A stretch of DNA of 64,000 nucleotides. It comes from Eubacteriales bacterium. GTDB taxonomy: Bacteria > Bacillota > Clostridia > Lachnospirales > Lachnospiraceae. The stretch spans positions 132,895 through 196,894 of the forward strand of contig JAUNCI010000001.1 of the NCBI GenBank assembly GCA_030526665.1, read 5' to 3'. Under the pieces are notes generated by a model that was not told the DNA's origin, searched no databases, and was given only the letters and a program-made list of their open reading frames with translations. Of the stretch, positions 28,963 to 36,443 are shown in pieces; position 1 is the stretch's first letter, and each line of letters opens with the position of its first letter. The translations under genes were made by a program, and so were the position numbers.

Positions 28963-30351
28963 ATGTCAACATCTTGGTTGATCATTGCACTTATTCTTTC
29001 AATTGCGTTGGTTGTTGTTTTCTGTACAAAACTGAAAATGAACCCGGCTATCGCATTGGTTCTCGGTGCATTCTTACTTGGTGTACTTACAAAAGTACCT
29101 TTCCTGAACGAAACATTAGAAGATGGAACCGTTAGAAACGGTCTTGTAACTGTAATCAACAATGGTTTTGGCGGAATGATGACTAGTATCGGTTTCCCGA
29201 TCGGTTTTGGTATCATCCTTGGTCAGTTCGTATCTGACACAGGCGGCGCTAACGTAATCGCTGACAAAATGATCTCATTATTCCCTGAAAAATATGCTAT
29301 GTACGCTGTAGCATTAGCAGGTTTCATTCTTTCTATTCCTGTATTCTTCGACGTTACATTCGTTATCCTTATCCCGATCGGTGTAGCTCTTATGAAGAAA
29401 CTGAACAAAAACATTGGTTATATCGTTGGTGCAATCTCAATTGGTGCCGGTATTGCACATACACTTGTACCACCTACACCAAACCCGCTGCTTGCTCCAT
29501 CTGCTGAATACTTCAACTTCGATCTTGGTATCATGATCGCAGCAGGTATCCTTTTCGGTGTTGCAATGGTTGCTATTTCTGTAGCAATTCATGGTGCTAT
29601 TATCAAAAAAATCTGGAATCCTGAAAAAGATGAAAACGGACAGGGCCTTAAAGTTGATGAAATGAACCTTCCTGAGAAACTTCCTTCATTCGGAGCTTCA
29701 TTACTTCCAATCATCATCCCGATCATCCTGATCCTTGCTCAGTCTATCGTAAAAGCTGCAGGTGGAGATGAAAGTGTTCCTGCTTGGCTTGCTTTCCTGA
29801 GCGAAAAAACAGTATCTATGCTGTTAGGTACACTGGTAGCTATGCTTATCTCAATCAAAGTTTGCGGACTTTCTGCTACTGAAAAGAGCGCTAGTGAGTC
29901 TCTGAAATCAGCAGGTATGGTATTCCTTATTACAGGTGCCGGTGGTTCTTTCTCAGCTATGATTTCTGCCTGCGGTGTATCAGATGCGATTAAAGGACTT
30001 GTTTCAAACGTATCCGGAAATGCAGTACTTGTACTTTTTATTTCCTGGTTCCTTGGAATGGCATTCAGACAGATCACAGGTTCCGGTACAACAGCTTCCC
30101 TTACAACAATGGCTATTATGAAATCTGTTGCAAGTGTTGTTGCTTTCCACCCGGTATTCCTTGCACTTGCATGCCTTGACGGAGCACTTTTCGGTGCAAC
30201 AGTTAATGACTCCGGTTTCTGGATCGTAACAAATATGTCAGGATTCAACTTTACAGGTGGTGTTAAGACTTATACATTAGGTCAGGCTATCGCATCAGTA
30301 GTTGGTATCATTCTGATCGTTGTTGTTGCTTGCATCTCACTCATTTTCTAA
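28963..30351 (+). CDS. GntP-family aldonate/organic acid:H+ symporter
   Basis: This protein of 462 residues has about twelve membrane segments and belongs to the GntP/DsdX/CitMHS-type gluconate permeases. Visible family features include P-T-P-N-P-L-L-A-P near residue 173, I-T-G-S-G-T-T-A-S-L-T-T near residue 372, and the ending with G-A-T-V-N-D-S-G-F-W. The family carries gluconate, fructuronate, D-serine and similar acids. Sitting 108 bases behind rhmD with its own AGGAGG and no terminator between, it very likely imports the rhamnonate-type aldonate. Confidence 0.9.
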   Translation: MSTSWLIIALILSIALVVVFCTKLKMNPAIALVLGAFLLGVLTKVPFLNETLEDGTVRNGLVTVINNGFGGMMTSIGFPIGFGIILGQFVSDTGGANVIADKMISLFPEKYAMYAVALAGFILSIPVFFDVTFVILIPIGVALMKKLNKNIGYIVGAISIGAGIAHTLVPPTPNPLLAPSAEYFNFDLGIMIAAGILFGVAMVAISVAIHGAIIKKIWNPEKDENGQGLKVDEMNLPEKLPSFGASLLPIIIPIILILAQSIVKAAGGDESVPAWLAFLSEKTVSMLLGTLVAMLISIKVCGLSATEKSASESLKSAGMVFLITGAGGSFSAMISACGVSDAIKGLVSNVSGNAVLVLFISWFLGMAFRQITGSGTTASLTTMAIMKSVASVVAFHPVFLALACLDGALFGATVNDSGFWIVTNMSGFNFTGGVKTYTLGQAIASVVGIILIVVVACISLIF

Positions 30352-30363
30352 ATAAAATCAGTG

Positions 30364-30404
30364 CAAAAGAGCTGAGGCGTAATGCCGAAGCTCTTTTGTT
30401 TTTA
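30364..30404 (+). terminator. Terminator of the rhmD-gntP unit
   Basis: CAAAAGAGCT pairs with AGCTCTTTTG around an inner GGC-gtaat-GCC hairpin, followed by T-rich sequence. It separates this unit from the iclR operon. Confidence 0.9.
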
Positions 30405-30430
30405 TATAATAGGAAAATTCATTTCCTATT

Positions 30431-30457
30431 TACGAATTCTATTCGCAAATGTGAATT
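30431..30457 (+). promoter_or_regulatory. Probable IclR operators upstream of iclR
   Basis: TACGAATTCTATTCGCA (30431-30447) and the overlapping ATTCGCAAATGTGAAT (30441-30456) use the same TGYGAAT half-site found at the rhmD promoter. They lie about 40 bases upstream of the iclR -35. A separate perfect repeat TAGGAAA-ATTCA-TTTCCTA is just upstream at 30410-30428. Confidence 0.55.
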
Positions 30458-30493
30458 TGATATAGAATAATACAAAAAAGGTCACGTTTTTTA

Positions 30494-30522
30494 TTGGCAA
30501 TGTATCGTGACTGCTGTATAAT
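30494..30522 (+). promoter_or_regulatory. Promoter of the iclR-aldolase-BMC operon
   Basis: TTGGCA at 30494-30499 and TATAAT at 30517-30522 have a 17-base spacer, 60 bases before iclR. An inverted repeat GTCACG (30481-30486) / CGTGAC (30506-30511) brackets the -35. Confidence 0.75.
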
Positions 30523-30581
30523 AGAAATGAAATTTTGTTGTCGTTAAGGCAATTAGATTATTATTCTGAAGGTATGAAATT

Positions 30582-31340
30582 ATGGCGGTAAAATCGGCAG
30601 AACGTGTGCTGGAGATTTTTGATTTGCTTGAAATGCATCCGAATGGAATGACAAACAAGGAAATCAGTGAAACTCTGAATTATGCGCAAAGCAGCACGTT
30701 AGGTATCCTGAAAACAATGAAAGAGAGAGGATATCTACTGGAAGACGAACAAAAAAGATATTATCTGGGCGGAAGACTTATGGCAATCGGGGCAACGATC
30801 GCATCGCGAATCGATGTTGGGAAAGTTGCAGCACCTTACCTGCATCATTTGATGCTGACTCTGGAAGAAACATGCTTTTTAGGTGTGCTTTCCGGAAAAG
30901 ACATTATCTATATTGCCAAAGAAACATGTGCGCGGGCAATCTCAACAAATGCATCGATTGGATCTAAAAAACCAGTATATTGTACGGGTCTTGGAAAAGC
31001 ATTTTTAGCATTCATGCCATCAGAAAAAAGCACCGAGTTAGCCAAAAGACTTACATTTGTTCCATACACTGCAAAAACAGTGAAAAATCTCGATGAACTT
31101 CGAGAACAGATTTTCAGATTTCGTGAATGGGGGTATGCTATTGACGATCAGGAAATCGAGGATGGACTTTGGTGTCTTGCTGTTCCGATCTATGATGGAA
31201 GCGGAACGATGGTCGCGGCAATCAGTACCTCGGGATTAAAAATGAGGATGATTGAGAAGTTTGATGTGATCAAAAAAGAAATGCTCGATGCAGCAGAAGG
31301 ATTATCCAAAGCACTTGGATATATTAAGGAGGAAATTTGA
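30582..31340 (+). CDS. IclR-family transcriptional regulator
   Basis: This protein of 252 residues has an N-terminal winged helix-turn-helix (A-E-R-V-L-E-I-F-D-L-L, then the recognition region Y-A-Q-S-S-T-L-G-I-L-K-T-M). The C-terminal IclR effector domain carries the family's C-T-G-L-G-K-A-F-L-A and A-I-S-T-S-G-L segments. It heads an operon with the aldolase and shell genes, so it probably senses a pathway intermediate. The repeated TGYGAAT half-sites at both promoters of the locus are its likely targets. The stop codon lies two bases before the aldolase ATG. Confidence 0.9.
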   Translation: MAVKSAERVLEIFDLLEMHPNGMTNKEISETLNYAQSSTLGILKTMKERGYLLEDEQKRYYLGGRLMAIGATIASRIDVGKVAAPYLHHLMLTLEETCFLGVLSGKDIIYIAKETCARAISTNASIGSKKPVYCTGLGKAFLAFMPSEKSTELAKRLTFVPYTAKTVKNLDELREQIFRFREWGYAIDDQEIEDGLWCLAVPIYDGSGTMVAAISTSGLKMRMIEKFDVIKKEMLDAAEGLSKALGYIKEEI

Positions 31341-31342
31341 AA

Positions 31343-32239
31343 ATGAAAAGATTATGTGGTGTAAACCCACCGGTAATTACGATTTTTGATGAAAATTACA
31401 AGGTTGATATCGAAGCCAGCAAAAAACAGGCAGATTTCCTTATCTCAAAAGGAGTAGATGGTCTTGCATATCTTGGAACTTCAGGTGAGTTCAGTATTAT
31501 GACTGTCGAAGAAAAGAAAAAATATATTAAAGAAATGATTCAATATGTCAATGGCCGAGTAAACGTAATCGTTGGTGTTGGAGACACCTGCCTTGACAAT
31601 ACCATGGATCTTTTGAAATTTGTTGAATCAGCAGGCGCAGATGGTGTTCTTCTGATTAATCCATATTTCAGTGTTTACAGTACAGAAGAAGTAAAAGCAT
31701 ATTTTGGATATGTTGCTTCTCATACATCTCTGCCTATTATTATATACAATTTCCCGGATTTAACAGGTTATTGTTTCAATGCAGATGTTGTATGTGACCT
31801 TGTAAGAGCAAACAAAAATATCGTCGGTATCAAAGATACGATCGGTGATTTCAATCATGTTTTGAGCATGCAGAAGGCAAAAGAAATCAATCCGGATTTC
31901 GCTGTTTTCTCTGCATATGAGAATCAGGCTATGGGCATTCTGGCATGTGGTGTTGATGGATTTATCAACGCAACAGCAAACTTTGCGCCTGAGTATACCG
32001 TAAATACATATCAGGCAGCTATTCGCGGAGATTTTAACGAAGCAGCAGTTTGGTTCAGAAAAATGGTAAATGCGATGGATATTTATTCTTTCAGCACACC
32101 ATTGTTCCTTGCATGCAAACAGGCTATGTATTATCGTGTTCTGAATCAGGATGGCTATGAAAGACTTCCTGCTCTTTCACTTGATGCACAGGCAAAAGCA
32201 AATGTATACAATAAAATGCGTGAGTTAAAGCTCTTATAA
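31343..32239 (+). CDS. DapA/NAL-family class I aldolase (likely 2-keto-3-deoxy-aldonate aldolase)
   Basis: This protein of 298 residues is a TIM-barrel aldolase of the dihydrodipicolinate synthase/N-acetylneuraminate lyase family. It has the G-T-S-G-E-F pyruvate-carboxylate motif at 45-50, the active-site tyrosine Y135 in Y-N-F-P, and the Schiff-base lysine K164 in G-I-K-D-T. I use the ATG at 31343, 10 bases from AAGGAGG; the in-frame TTG at 31337 is too close. Beside rhmD, the likely reaction is cleavage of 2-keto-3-deoxy-L-rhamnonate to pyruvate and L-lactaldehyde. E. coli uses an unrelated class II HpcH-type enzyme (RhmA) for that step, so this would be a non-homologous replacement. A dapA or nanA role is unlikely from context. 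Confidence 0.85.
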   Translation: MKRLCGVNPPVITIFDENYKVDIEASKKQADFLISKGVDGLAYLGTSGEFSIMTVEEKKKYIKEMIQYVNGRVNVIVGVGDTCLDNTMDLLKFVESAGADGVLLINPYFSVYSTEEVKAYFGYVASHTSLPIIIYNFPDLTGYCFNADVVCDLVRANKNIVGIKDTIGDFNHVLSMQKAKEINPDFAVFSAYENQAMGILACGVDGFINATANFAPEYTVNTYQAAIRGDFNEAAVWFRKMVNAMDIYSFSTPLFLACKQAMYYRVLNQDGYERLPALSLDAQAKANVYNKMRELKLL

Positions 32240-32258
32240 GCGGATTGGAGAGCAGAAT

Positions 32259-32750
32259 ATGATCATGGACAAATTGGAACGCTTCCGTTGTTATCAGAGA
32301 AGCGTACCGGAATTGTGGGATGCAGTGCGCTTTGTTGAAAAAGTACAGAGAGAACAGCTCCCTCCCGGAAAATATCCGGTTGGAAAAGCATTTGCATTTG
32401 TTCAGGAAGGACAGACCCGAGCATTTGAGGAGGCAGAATTTGAAACACATGATGAATATCTGGATGTTCAGATTTTGCTGGAAGGTTCTGAAATGTGGGA
32501 GTTTGCAGATAAAGCAGATTTAAAGACTTCAAAGCCTTATGATCCACAGACGGATATCGAATTCCTTACAGGAAAAGGAAGCAGAATTCAGATGCAGCCG
32601 GGGATGTTTTATGTTGTGTACCCTTCAGACGGACACAAACCATGCTGTCATGAGAAAACACCTACATCCTACAGAAAGGTTGTCGTAAAAATAAAAATCG
32701 ACCACCTTTTACATCAGGTAGAGAGAAAAGACAGCAAAAGAACATGGTAA
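32259..32750 (+). CDS. YhcH/YjgK/YiaL-family cupin-like protein
   Basis: This protein of 163 residues has the family's E-T-H-D-E-Y-L-D-V-Q segment (metal-binding His) around residue 65 and the Y-P-S-D-G-H-K-P motif near 127. Members occur in sugar-acid operons; E. coli NanQ, a relative, speeds anomer interconversion of sialic acid, and YiaL belongs to a ketogulonate cluster. Here it could open or isomerise a cyclic aldonate, lactone or keto-deoxy sugar acid form for the pathway. GGAGAG precedes the ATG at 32259. Confidence 0.85.
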   Translation: MIMDKLERFRCYQRSVPELWDAVRFVEKVQREQLPPGKYPVGKAFAFVQEGQTRAFEEAEFETHDEYLDVQILLEGSEMWEFADKADLKTSKPYDPQTDIEFLTGKGSRIQMQPGMFYVVYPSDGHKPCCHEKTPTSYRKVVVKIKIDHLLHQVERKDSKRTW

Positions 32751-32762
32751 AGGAGACAGGCA

Positions 32763-33899
32763 ATGGAAATTAAGATAGATGATATTGTAAAACAGGTTCT
32801 CGCGGAATTTGAAACACCTGTGAAAGCGCAGAAACCGGTTACCACCTTTGCTTTGGAAAAACCATCCTATAAAGGAAACGAAGTTGGAAAAAAAGCAGTT
32901 CTTTGTGCACCGGAAACATTCGAGATACAAAGCTTTCAGATTCCGGAACTTTCTGCAAAGGAAATTCTTGTACAGATGGAAGGCTGCATGATTTCCAATG
33001 CGGATACATTGGAGTTTACAAAGGAAAAACGTGTTGGAACCTCAAGTGCTGTAGGCGCTTCCGGTACCGGTACAATAATTAAGCTTGGCAGTGATGACAT
33101 TAAAGATGCAAAAGGAAACATCCTCAAGGTTGGTGATAAGGTTGTCGGAATCAAGAAATCCGGTTTATCCAATTCATATGGTGTGAATCAGTCACAGCCA
33201 TCAGGATGGTTTTCCAATTATGTAGTGCTGCAGGGCGGCAATTCTGTATACCAGACAAATCGTCTGGATTTGGAATCTCGTCTTTTAGTTGAAACAATTG
33301 CAGCAGTAAATAACACGGTTGCGCGTACGATCAAACTTGCAAAACTTGATGAACGCAGTTCTGTGGCAGTCGTAGGAAGCGGTTTGGCAGGTCTTGCCGC
33401 AATGGCGATTTTAAAATGTCATGGAATTACAAATATTGTTGCCGTTGATGATGAAGCAATGAAAAATATCTGCATGACAATGGGCGCAAAAGAATTCATT
33501 GGAATTCACAGCAAAGACGGTGTTCAGGGAGCAGCAGATGTAATTAAAGCATCCTTCGGTTCACTTGCGGATGCTGCATTTAACTGTGTACCGACACAGT
33601 GTGCAAAAAGTACAGCCAGACGCCTTGTGAAAAACAATGGAAATGTATATGATCTGGCTTATGTTCTGGGCGGCGGACGTTCCTCTGCAGGATTTTTTGA
33701 TGAAGCTGTTCCTGTAGGCGGACATTTCTTCACACAGAAAGAATATGAGAATGCAATCGCATTACTGGAAGATGCAATTGCCAAAGAAATTCCTATGTAT
33801 CAGCTGATTACACACCGTTTCTATTTAGAACAGCTGGAAGAAGCATGCTGGACATCAATTCGCAATGAAGGAATCGGAATCGCAGTATTTAACAGATAA
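32763..33899 (+). CDS. Zinc-less alcohol-dehydrogenase-like (MDR) protein with N-terminal encapsulation peptide
   Basis: The first ~17 residues (I-D-D-I-V-K-Q-V-L-A-E-F) form a short amphipathic helix. A flexible Pro/Lys linker (to ~residue 40) follows, the form of targeting peptides that load enzymes into bacterial microcompartments. The rest is a medium-chain dehydrogenase/reductase of the usual size, with the Rossmann motif G-S-G-L-A-G at 205-210. Catalytic zinc binding looks lost. The canonical G-H-E is G-A-S (98-100), the third-ligand cysteine region reads E-T-I-A-A, and no structural four-cysteine lobe is present; only C75 may remain. It could be a zinc-independent reductase for lactaldehyde, a quinone-oxidoreductase type, or a non-redox enzyme. 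It lies directly upstream of two shell genes. Confidence 0.8.
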   Translation: MEIKIDDIVKQVLAEFETPVKAQKPVTTFALEKPSYKGNEVGKKAVLCAPETFEIQSFQIPELSAKEILVQMEGCMISNADTLEFTKEKRVGTSSAVGASGTGTIIKLGSDDIKDAKGNILKVGDKVVGIKKSGLSNSYGVNQSQPSGWFSNYVVLQGGNSVYQTNRLDLESRLLVETIAAVNNTVARTIKLAKLDERSSVAVVGSGLAGLAAMAILKCHGITNIVAVDDEAMKNICMTMGAKEFIGIHSKDGVQGAADVIKASFGSLADAAFNCVPTQCAKSTARRLVKNNGNVYDLAYVLGGGRSSAGFFDEAVPVGGHFFTQKEYENAIALLEDAIAKEIPMYQLITHRFYLEQLEEACWTSIRNEGIGIAVFNR

Positions 33900-33916
33900 C
33901 AGGAGAGTAAAATCCA

Positions 33917-34240
33917 ATGGCAGGAAAAAAATACAAAGGCATTTCAGATGATTACAAAGGAATGGCAATCGGCATTCTGGAAGCAGACGGCTATCTGGCT
34001 TGTTTTATGGCACTGGATGCTGCTGCAAAAGCAGCGAATGTTCAGATTCAGAACCTTGAAAGAAACCGTCTTGCGGCGGGGGCATGTATGAAAATGAGAG
34101 GGAGCATTTCAGATGTGACAGCTGCAATGGAAGTTGCTGTTCGAACAGCTGAGCAGTATGGAAAAGTTACCTCACATACAGTGATGGCAAGTCCTTCTGT
34201 AGATTCTGAAAAAGCTTTCTATATGACAACAAATGACTAA
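33917..34240 (+). CDS. BMC-domain shell protein, divergent hexamer type
   Basis: This protein of 107 residues is a single BMC domain (~15-100) preceded by a short Lys-rich lead. The fold-defining segment A-I-G-I-L-E-A-D-G-Y matches the A-L-G-M-I-E-T-x-G start of PduA/EutM proteins, and the later R-T-A-E-Q-Y-G-K-V helix fits too. The expected pore loop is replaced by R-N-R-L-A-A-G, so its pore chemistry differs from classical BMC-H proteins. AGGAGAG precedes the ATG. It probably forms hexameric tiles with the next protein. Confidence 0.85.
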   Translation: MAGKKYKGISDDYKGMAIGILEADGYLACFMALDAAAKAANVQIQNLERNRLAAGACMKMRGSISDVTAAMEVAVRTAEQYGKVTSHTVMASPSVDSEKAFYMTTND

Positions 34241-34262
34241 CAGATAAGGAGACAAACCGAAC

Positions 34263-34532
34263 ATGAAGTATGGCGCATTTGGATTGGTAGAGGTTCTCGG
34301 AGCCAGCAACGCAGTACTGGTGGTTGATAAAATGCTGAAGACCGCAGGCGTTTCTTTCCTTACCTGGAACGCAAAATGTGGTGGACATGTAACCGTATTT
34401 ATTACCGGTGATGTGTCTGCAGTAAAAGCAGCAGTTGACGCAGCACCTGAGAGTGGCTGTGAGATTATCAATAAAGCGGTAATTTCAAATCCATCAGAAG
34501 AAGCAATCAGAATCGCAGAAAGCGAAATGTAA
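34263..34532 (+). CDS. BMC-H shell protein (PduA/EutM-like hexamer)
   Basis: This protein of 89 residues is a compact canonical BMC-H subunit. It starts G-A-F-G-L-V-E-V-L-G-A and has the pore loop A-K-C-G-G-H-V-T-V-F and then T-G-D-V-S-A-V-K-A-A-V. The pore loop carries a cysteine (K-C-G-G) where PduA has K-I-G-S. AAGGAG lies ahead of the ATG. It is the last gene of the operon before a strong terminator. No BMC-P (pentamer) or BMC-T (trimer) gene lies in the window. Confidence 0.93.
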   Translation: MKYGAFGLVEVLGASNAVLVVDKMLKTAGVSFLTWNAKCGGHVTVFITGDVSAVKAAVDAAPESGCEIINKAVISNPSEEAIRIAESEM

Positions 34533-34560
34533 TTGCAGATCTGACTTAAATGAAAGTTTT

Positions 34561-34598
34561 AACACAGCTAAGAAGCAAAATTCTTAGCTGTGTTTTTT
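34561..34598 (+). terminator. Terminator of the microcompartment operon
   Basis: A perfect 14-bp stem (AACACAGCTAAGAA / TTCTTAGCTGTGTT) with loop GCAAAA runs into TTTTTT. Confidence 0.97.
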
Positions 34599-34606
34599 AC
34601 TCGCTG

Positions 34607-34635
34607 TTGCAAAGAGTTGCTTTTTCGTGTATATT
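34607..34635 (+). promoter_or_regulatory. Candidate promoter of prmA
   Basis: TTGCAA at 34607-34612 and TATATT at 34630-34635 have a 17-base spacer, about 100 bases before prmA. Confidence 0.5.
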
Positions 34636-34733
34636 GTAATTTGGATATTAATGCAATATTCAAGTCATATGGCTTACTATAATAGATATACCCCTCCTTT
34701 GATAAGGAGAGAGAAGACAAGGAGAATAATACG

Positions 34734-35687
34734 ATGAAGTGGAATCGTTTTACGGTAAAAACAACAACGGAAGCGGAAGATATTGTAATCTGTACACTTG
34801 CGGAAGTGGGCGTTGAAGGTGTGGAAATTCAGGACAATCAGCCGTTGACAGAAGAAGATAAGGCACAGATGTTTGTAGATATTATGCCGGAAGGACCGGC
34901 TGATGATGGGATTGCATACCTCAACTTTTACCTGGAAGAGGGAGAAGACAAGGAGGAAATGCTTGTAAAGGTACGTGAAGCTCTTGATGAATTGAAAAGC
35001 TTCATGGATATTGGAGAAGGTACGATTACAGAATCTGAGACCGAAGACAAAGACTGGATCAACAACTGGAAAGAGTATTTTCATCAGTTCTATGTTGACG
35101 ATATTTTGATCACTCCATCCTGGGAAGCGGTAAAAGAGGAAGATAAGGACAAAATGATTCTTCATATTGATCCGGGTACTGCATTTGGAACGGGAATGCA
35201 TGAGACTACACAGCTTGTAATTCGTCAGCTGAAAAAATATGTAAAACCGGACACACTGCTTCTGGATGTTGGAACCGGAAGTGGAATTCTGGGAATCGTA
35301 GCCCTGATGCTGGGTGCAAAACACGTTGTGGGTACAGATCTGGATCCTTGTGCGATTCCTGCGGTTGCGGATAATAAGGAATCCAATCATATTCCTGAGG
35401 ACGCATTTGAGATGATGATTGGAAATATTATTGATGATAAATCCGTACAGGATCAGGTAGGATATGAAAAATACGATATTGTAGCAGCAAATATTCTGGC
35501 AGATGTGCTGGTGCCATTGACACCGGTCATTGTAAATCAGATGAAAAAAGGCGCATATTATATCACCTCAGGTATTCTCGATGTAAAAGAGGATGTTGTT
35601 GTAAATGCTGTGAAAGAAGCCGGATTAACTTTGGTGGAAGTAACTCATCAGGGAGAATGGGTATCCGTAACAGCCAGAAAGGATTGA
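34734..35687 (+). CDS. prmA: Ribosomal protein L11 methyltransferase
   Basis: PrmA (317 residues) trimethylates ribosomal protein L11 using S-adenosylmethionine. The N-terminal substrate domain has the W-I-N-N-W-K-E-Y-F segment. The methyltransferase domain shows I-D-P-G-T-A-F-G-T-G-M-H-E-T-T, L-D-V-G-T-G-S-G-I-L (SAM loop) and A-A-N-I-L-A-D-V-L. rsmE follows four bases later, a common Firmicutes pair. Confidence 0.97.
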   Translation: MKWNRFTVKTTTEAEDIVICTLAEVGVEGVEIQDNQPLTEEDKAQMFVDIMPEGPADDGIAYLNFYLEEGEDKEEMLVKVREALDELKSFMDIGEGTITESETEDKDWINNWKEYFHQFYVDDILITPSWEAVKEEDKDKMILHIDPGTAFGTGMHETTQLVIRQLKKYVKPDTLLLDVGTGSGILGIVALMLGAKHVVGTDLDPCAIPAVADNKESNHIPEDAFEMMIGNIIDDKSVQDQVGYEKYDIVAANILADVLVPLTPVIVNQMKKGAYYITSGILDVKEDVVVNAVKEAGLTLVEVTHQGEWVSVTARKD

Positions 35688-35691
35688 TCAG

Positions 35692-36441
35692 GTGCAGCGA
35701 TTTTTTGTGAATAGTTATCAGATTGATGAGCAGAATCGAATCATAGAAATGACTGGCAGTGATGTAAATCACATGAAAAATGTACTTCGAATGAAAATCG
35801 GTGAAGAAGTTTGGATCAGCGATGGGAAAAGCGAAGAGTATCGATGCAGTATTGCTTCCTACGGGGAAGCTGAGGCAACTCTGGTGATTGAAGAAAAATG
35901 CGAGACGGAGTATGAATTGCCGGCAAAATTGTATCTGTTCCAGGGGCTTCCCAAAGGTGACAAAATGGAATTGATCATTCAGAAGGCCGTTGAGCTTGGT
36001 GCATACGAAATCGTTCCGGTGGAAATGAAACGATGTGTAGTGAAACTGGATGAGAAAAAGGCCGGTAAAAAAGTACAGCGCTGGCAGCAGATTGCAGAAA
36101 GCGCGGCAAAGCAGTCCAAACGATTGATTATCCCGCAGATACATGAGGTAATGTCCTATAAAGAGGCTATTAAATATGCTAAAGAACTGGATATCGTAAT
36201 GCTTCCATATGAGCTGGCAAAAGGAATGAGTGAAACACGTGAACTTATTCAAACGATAAAGGCCGGGATGTCTGCAGGCATATTTATCGGACCGGAAGGC
36301 GGCTTCGATGAAGCGGAAATAGAGTTGGCAGTACAGAATGATTTTCAACCGATTACATTGGGAAAACGAATTTTACGAACAGAAACGGCAGGTATGACGA
36401 TTTTATCCGTATTGATGTTTTACCTGGAAAGGAATGATTAA
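35692..36441 (+). CDS. rsmE: 16S rRNA m3U1498 methyltransferase
   Basis: This SPOUT-class RNA methyltransferase of 249 residues shows Q-G-L-P-K-G-D-K-M-E, I-I-Q-K-A-V-E-L-G, A-K-Q-S-K-R and the knot motif I-G-P-E-G-G-F-D-E-A-E. It starts with GTG at 35692, with AGAAAGGA upstream in the prmA end, and is followed two bases later by the cysteine desulfurase gene. Confidence 0.95.
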   Translation: MQRFFVNSYQIDEQNRIIEMTGSDVNHMKNVLRMKIGEEVWISDGKSEEYRCSIASYGEAEATLVIEEKCETEYELPAKLYLFQGLPKGDKMELIIQKAVELGAYEIVPVEMKRCVVKLDEKKAGKKVQRWQQIAESAAKQSKRLIIPQIHEVMSYKEAIKYAKELDIVMLPYELAKGMSETRELIQTIKAGMSAGIFIGPEGGFDEAEIELAVQNDFQPITLGKRILRTETAGMTILSVLMFYLERND

Positions 36442-36443
36442 CA

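Noticed and set aside
30582..34532. Interpretation of the BMC genes as a Pdu, Eut or glycyl-radical (GRM) microcompartment
   Set aside because: There is no diol dehydratase, ethanolamine lyase, glycyl radical enzyme, phosphotransacylase or acylating aldehyde dehydrogenase in the operon; the linked enzymes point to aldonate catabolism.
34677..36348. Long minus-strand frames (237 and 261 codons) opposite prmA and rsmE
   Set aside because: Both lie opposite certain genes, contain no recognisable domain and lack start signals.
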